IMG/VR virus record: IMGVR_UViG_3300024319_000005
Span: 35,223 to 99,222 of that record
Direction: 5' to 3' (one strand)
Origin: a virus
DNA: 64,000 nucleotides
Position numbers and translations under genes: made by a program
Notes under the pieces: model-generated
Databases searched by the model: none
Seen by the model: the letters and a program-made list of their open reading frames with translations, nothing else
Told to the model about the DNA's origin: nothing
Part shown: in pieces, positions 60,701 through 64,000 of the stretch
How positions within the stretch are numbered: the first letter of the stretch is position 1
Layout of the letters: each line of letters starts with the position of its first letter

Positions 60701-63700
60701 GCATTTTCATGTAGCCCAAAGTAATGTGGCTTATAGATTACGTGCTTATGCTTTTTTATTAGAGTCATAAACTCTTCTTTTGTTTGTGGCATGTCTAACA
60801 CTCCCATACCTGCTAAACGTACTATAGAAGCAAAAGGATCTATCATAGATTGACCATCTTGTACTGTAGCATAGTATTTATATATAGGGTTACCACTTTT
60901 GTCTGTACCTACTTGTTTTTTCTTTCCTATACCTAAACCTAAAGCTTGTAAGTCTTTACTTACTTCTACGTCTAAGCCAGGTAATGTAGTAACACCAGGC
61001 GTATCATTATAAGACTCTACATGTATTCTTGTAATAGGCTTACCCCCTACTTGCATTGCAGATTTACTAAGAAATTCTCCTGGAGAATATACTTGCTTAA
61101 ATCTTTTTACAAAGTCAGTAGCTAACGTACTATCAATACTTTTAAAGTTAGCAGGATCTCCTGTGTAAAGTAAAGTGTACTTAGCTTGTGTTTCTAAAGT
61201 TTGAGCTACAAATAATTTTAATTCTAAATCACTATAAGTATCTTTAATATCTGCTTCTTTTAGTTCTTTCTTTAGATTTGCAGTTAAGTTAGCTATTTCG
61301 TTCTTTACACTACTTGCAGCTTTACCAGTACCATCATCTTTAATTAAGTATCTTCCAGATTTGTTTTTATTATAATTATCACTACCACTTACAGTAGTAT
61401 CTTTCATTCTAATACTCTCTTGCTCAAATATATTAATTAAATTTTCTTCTACTACTTCTAAAGACTCAGCAATATTATTTCCTTTAGGTACTTCAATAGC
61501 AATCATAGTATGACCATCTCCCATTACAGGAGTTGGAATTGCTCTAGCATTTTTCTTAGATGTAAAGTTAAAGAATAAAGCTAATGATGTTTGTAAGTAT
61601 TCTTTCTTTGTCATTTGATCATAATCAGAAGACAAACCCTCAGTCTTAATACTATCTATTTCATATAGAGTTGCTTCTGCTAAAGCTTTTGCACCTCCTA
61701 ATTGATCTAATACTTTACACATAGGGTCATTAGAATATCTGTCAGCATATCCATTTTCATTTTTAATTAACCTTGACTGCTCCATATAAATAGAAGAGGT
61801 ATATCTATGTGCATATTTTAATTTACCATTTACTCTATATGCTGATTGATAGTAATTAGGTAGTAATATTACAAGCCTATCTAAGAATGCGTTTACATTC
61901 TCAAAATTAAATTTAGTATCTTTCCCTCCTTTCCCTGTTTTTCTACCAAGTATAAGACCATTTAACTTATCAACTTGTTCTGTATTAACAATTATACCTG
62001 CTTTAGCAAGTGTAGCTTTTAATTCTTCACCTTCTAATAACTTATATGGATCTGAACCATAACCAACACTTTCAACTAAATCTATTAACTGCTGCCTCAT
62101 AATACTATGCATAGTGTTGTTATTAGCATTAAGAGCTTTTAACTCTTTCTTATCATTAACCATAACTAAAATAGGATTTACTTTCCTTTTCTGTGCTAGT
62201 CTAAAGAATGTAGCTTGTAGCTTAGGCTCACCTACTAATTCACTGTATACTTGCTCTAATACCTCTACTTTATTACTATAGTATTTTGATTCTGGATGTG
62301 GATTTAATCTTTCCATCATATCAGCTTCACTAATACTACCATGGGTAACTTGTAAAAACTTATTATAGATATTTAAAAAATCTTCTTTTACATCAAACCC
62401 AAAAGAATCTATCTCACCAGAGTTAGAATCTACGTTTTGCAGTATGTGCATTGCATCTTCTGATAATGATGTAGTTGGATTTTCTTCTGCTTTCATCCAA
62501 GACTGAGTTTGTCTACCACTAATATCTCTACTAGCAGAACCTTCAGTAACATTGTCAGCTTCTTGAGCATCCGCAGTAGCTTCATTTATTTCTTTAATAA
62601 TAGTACTTAACCTTACTCCTCTTTCTTTTAGCCTTGCTTGCATAGCTATTAAGAAATCATTTTTATGGTTATTATAAGCATCAGCTATTACTTGATAATC
62701 TGCATCGTATGTTACTAGATCTTGTAATACTTTCTCCATATTAGTGTCAGAAAGAGCTTTAACTAAGGTTGTGTCATTTCTCTTTGCCCAACCTCTAATA
62801 CCATCTACTAAAGTTATTACAGAATCTTTTAGTCTTTTTGCTTTAGACGTTCCTGCAGGTGCTCCTGCCATTAAAGCATCTTTTAAAGTACTAATACTAT
62901 ATAGTGCAGTTCCTTCAGTCATTGCTGGGTGTGCAGCTACAGTACCTAAACCTAAAGATAGTTTATAGTTAAGAGTATCTAAATCATTAATGTTATCAGT
63001 AAATAAACCTCTAGTCATGTGATATACTTTCTTAAAGAAATTATATATCTGAGCACCTAATCTTTTTAGTATATTACCATTAGATAAACCTGCTAGTCTA
63101 TTTATTTCAAAAGTCTCGTATTGCTCTGCTAAAAATTCTAAGATTCTAGTAGTAGGATCTAAAGCTGCATCTTGAGATTGTTTACTTATATTTTTATTTG
63201 TCGTACTCTTAGGAGTAGCAGTCGTTAAACTTGTATTAAACGCTTCTTGAGTAATCTTATTATTAGGGTTAGCTTTGTTATAAGCTTTAAGTCCTGCTCT
63301 TAATACTTGCTCTCTTTGTTTAGGAGTTAATACTACTTCAGTAAGTACATGCATAGCCTCGTGATAAACAGTACTACTGTTAGCACCTTCTCTAATACGT
63401 ACTAAAGCTTTAGTAAATACACCCCATGCATTAGTACCCCCTATATTATTTAAATCTTTTACTAAAGATATAGGGAAATTAGGAAACCTAGATTTAAACC
63501 AATCTAAAGTTTCTTTAGTTACTACATTACCTTTACCTTTATCTAATGTACTTAAATCCCTTCGACCTTTTCTTTTTTGTGTTGTTGGTTGACCAAGACT
63601 TAAAAAGTTTTTAGCCTCAACACCTAACTGACTTAATACAGAATCTATTTCCTTCTGAGAAATAGCAAGGCCACTCATTTTACCAGGTACTCCTTCAAAA

Positions 63701-64000
63701 TTACCAGTTAAAAAGAATTTTACAGACCCATCTGGTTTTGTTACCTTTATTATTTCAGAACCATTTTCATTGTTTTTAATTGTTTGATTTATAATTCCTC
63801 CTTTTATTGTTTTTTGCTCTAAAGTGTACTTGCCTTTAACTTTAGTAAAAGTAACAACCTCACTAGCTTGTTTTGTTGGTTGTATTTCTGAAAAGTATTT
63901 GTCAGTATTAATTACTTTGCTAGAATCTACACTGCTTACAGTTTTATCTATATTGCTTTTCCAAGAATCTAATCCTTTAGTATTATCACCTCTTTTAGTA
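57709..64000 (-). CDS. vRNAP: Virion RNA polymerase, crAss-like giant protein (partial, N-terminus off the right edge)
   Basis: An ATG at 63678 would give 1989 residues, but the same frame is open to 64000 (at least 107 more codons, including FFLTGNFEGVPGK just before that Met), so the true start is outside the window. The catalytic DYDID is at residues 1314-1318 counted from that Met, inside SGFDYDIDKLFGF, fitting the DxDxD motif of the phi14:2 polymerase at a similar place. Near the N-terminus there is HEAMH (106-110) with a later Glu (FLAEQY, Glu185), a gluzincin-like pattern. It is injected and transcribes early genes in phi14:2. Here this is inferred. Confidence 0.9.
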   Translation of the reverse strand, partial: TKRGDNTKGLDSWKSNIDKTVSSVDSSKVINTDKYFSEIQPTKQASEVVTFTKVKGKYTLEQKTIKGGIINQTIKNNENGSEIIKVTKPDGSVKFFLTGNFEGVPGKMSGLAISQKEIDSVLSQLGVEAKNFLSLGQPTTQKRKGRRDLSTLDKGKGNVVTKETLDWFKSRFPNFPISLVKDLNNIGGTNAWGVFTKALVRIREGANSSTVYHEAMHVLTEVVLTPKQREQVLRAGLKAYNKANPNNKITQEAFNTSLTTATPKSTTNKNISKQSQDAALDPTTRILEFLAEQYETFEINRLAGLSNGNILKRLGAQIYNFFKKVYHMTRGLFTDNINDLDTLNYKLSLGLGTVAAHPAMTEGTALYSISTLKDALMAGAPAGTSKAKRLKDSVITLVDGIRGWAKRNDTTLVKALSDTNMEKVLQDLVTYDADYQVIADAYNNHKNDFLIAMQARLKERGVRLSTIIKEINEATADAQEADNVTEGSASRDISGRQTQSWMKAEENPTTSLSEDAMHILQNVDSNSGEIDSFGFDVKEDFLNIYNKFLQVTHGSISEADMMERLNPHPESKYYSNKVEVLEQVYSELVGEPKLQATFFRLAQKRKVNPILVMVNDKKELKALNANNNTMHSIMRQQLIDLVESVGYGSDPYKLLEGEELKATLAKAGIIVNTEQVDKLNGLILGRKTGKGGKDTKFNFENVNAFLDRLVILLPNYYQSAYRVNGKLKYAHRYTSSIYMEQSRLIKNENGYADRYSNDPMCKVLDQLGGAKALAEATLYEIDSIKTEGLSSDYDQMTKKEYLQTSLALFFNFTSKKNARAIPTPVMGDGHTMIAIEVPKGNNIAESLEVVEENLINIFEQESIRMKDTTVSGSDNYNKNKSGRYLIKDDGTGKAASSVKNEIANLTANLKKELKEADIKDTYSDLELKLFVAQTLETQAKYTLLYTGDPANFKSIDSTLATDFVKRFKQVYSPGEFLSKSAMQVGGKPITRIHVESYNDTPGVTTLPGLDVEVSKDLQALGLGIGKKKQVGTDKSGNPIYKYYATVQDGQSMIDPFASIVRLAGMGVLDMPQTKEEFMTLIKKHKHVIYKPHYFGLHENASGLLNPIQKKDSEIVLDPTFAATNQMMKDILKKFGWTITGKGKFDFDFEGRVASIQSETNPKYIDLYAPHSVFKIGLMDGRGTMDMTNWKAQLDTTPHISPNEVQKLAIQLTKLIANDVQGMAEEKKQYQEALQAKTNAASNKVKEIFKDKESLRKTILTHLDKFPLEIQEAIKENELSIDDPQLLSIIEPVLSSIVRNNVTIQKVNGNSMYNVSSYGLSKKNMPEVIIEKDKDGNITKVIFEAWIPEGMHPSMDALLKDNFGERIPLDLIPEGFKEMLMYRIPTEDKYSMFVIRPIGILPESMANGIIMPAESPDISGFDYDIDKLFGFQYEVDANGNKIESIDNTILDLMIKFKHATPLEGLNPGGYQQLQSFRDEHKAKLAETNPKYDKEAFLGVSANANALENTLTGANNIGISANFNTGAPLVQMGLKTGVRFIENGEMSERIKSLSATEDTEGKKVSRNRAEPLAQAVDNVKDPLAAQLNINQVTLPVLNVLLSLGRSMNEALFIVNQPAVKEFARKAQGKSRQEVMEILAQDYGFIAKNLPDSYTPTFDMDVIKDFKDGKRNLESTFALMAMASEISDVLAITKLADTGVSPSYAQTYLNKEKYDKFNAKMQENKFKHVTVQKIAPWVINKIEQGLVEGKKHLDGILPYDHKYFRNAIEQMKKVTNKPLNEKSLRALYSRLNTRLVVKSMEMQDPNYFKNTIPDLEAEYKKIVEGGKHNDFTKRIKKRLVKRGTDKMYSFSLGNADPTTTTMLMDMWSEMYENSETRRFAELLADYQMLKQGFEILPGSFWSIMPLKLRSKYKTSFGELSGSDSALDIVRKYAPEFTYMLRGNIVKTETGTQRVIMDDAEKRAMQDSEGFLPDYAYASKQVFFDDIINNKQTSKRVTYPLIHNGNGVYVVADTKTFSGGRGIEFPMYQSKDANLHTFIGTKASSKGQSSVQETKESIASLEDSQVSGFQDYDSYFDVEHVNPGEAFNEDTSNAEDCSKS

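Noticed and set aside
57709-63678. Taking ATG at 63678 as the start of the virion RNA polymerase
   Set aside because: The same frame is open with protein-like sequence up to 64000, so this Met is internal.
1-64000. Prophage integration genes or att sites
   Set aside because: No integrase, recombinase or excisionase was seen, and no tRNA-flanking repeats. The window looks like a virulent or extrachromosomal phage.

Overview
The window is a fragment of a tailed double-stranded DNA phage of the crAss-like group (order Crassvirales). By gene content it is closest to the flavobacterial crAss-like phages such as Cellulophaga phage phi14:2. The evidence is a crAss-type order (TerL, portal, scaffold-like protein, major capsid protein), a giant protein carrying the DxDxD catalytic signature of the phi14:2 virion RNA polymerase, a family A DNA polymerase, and very AT-rich DNA. 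The host is probably a member of the Bacteroidota: two minus-strand sites match the Bacteroidetes primary-sigma promoter (TTTG, 19-21 bases, TAnnTTTG), one perfectly and one with a mismatch, and Shine-Dalgarno sites are weak or absent. Both ends of the window cut through genes, so this is not a complete genome.

Layout. (1) 1-23732, minus strand: the late (virion) block. Read in transcription order from right to left it holds an HTH protein, an HU/IHF-like protein, small proteins including a DUF1573-like Ig domain and a thioredoxin-like protein, TerL, a phage GroEL-type chaperonin, portal, scaffold-like protein, major capsid protein, head/tail proteins and two very large repeat-built tail fibres. 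(2) 23733-24416: a divergent control region. (3) 24417-31042, plus strand: a leader-like early region with tiny genes, membrane or secreted peptides, many RNA hairpins, repeated structured motifs, a tRNA-like RNA, a dNMP kinase-like protein and a radical-SAM protein. (4) 31122-40795: replication and recombination (family A polymerase, SF2 helicase, DnaB-like helicase, Sak4/AAA_24-like ATPase, SSB-like protein with an SSB-type tip, DnaG/TOPRIM-like primase). (5) 40783-47419: a tight cassette of amide-bond enzymes (class I and class II glutamine amidotransferases, two GCS/GS-fold amidoligases, a gamma-glutamylcyclotransferase-like protein, an ATP-grasp ligase). A second class I amidotransferase lies earlier at 34082. 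(6) 47421-54042: polynucleotide kinase, class I ribonucleotide reductase and small late-early genes. (7) 54048-54081: a strong bidirectional terminator. (8) 54129-64000, minus strand: two giant virion cargo proteins, one being the virion RNA polymerase, which runs off the right edge.

How it fits together (inference). The virion RNA polymerase is injected and transcribes the plus-strand early block. The early block supplies nucleotides, replicates DNA and runs an amide-ligation pathway of unknown product. Host-type promoters on the minus strand then drive the virion block, whose assembly may be helped by the phage's own chaperonin. The most novel parts are the amidoligase cassette, the chaperonin between TerL and portal, the covarying RNA hairpins and repeated hairpin motifs of the 24.3-30.3 kb region, and the degenerate zincin pair in the giant cargo proteins.
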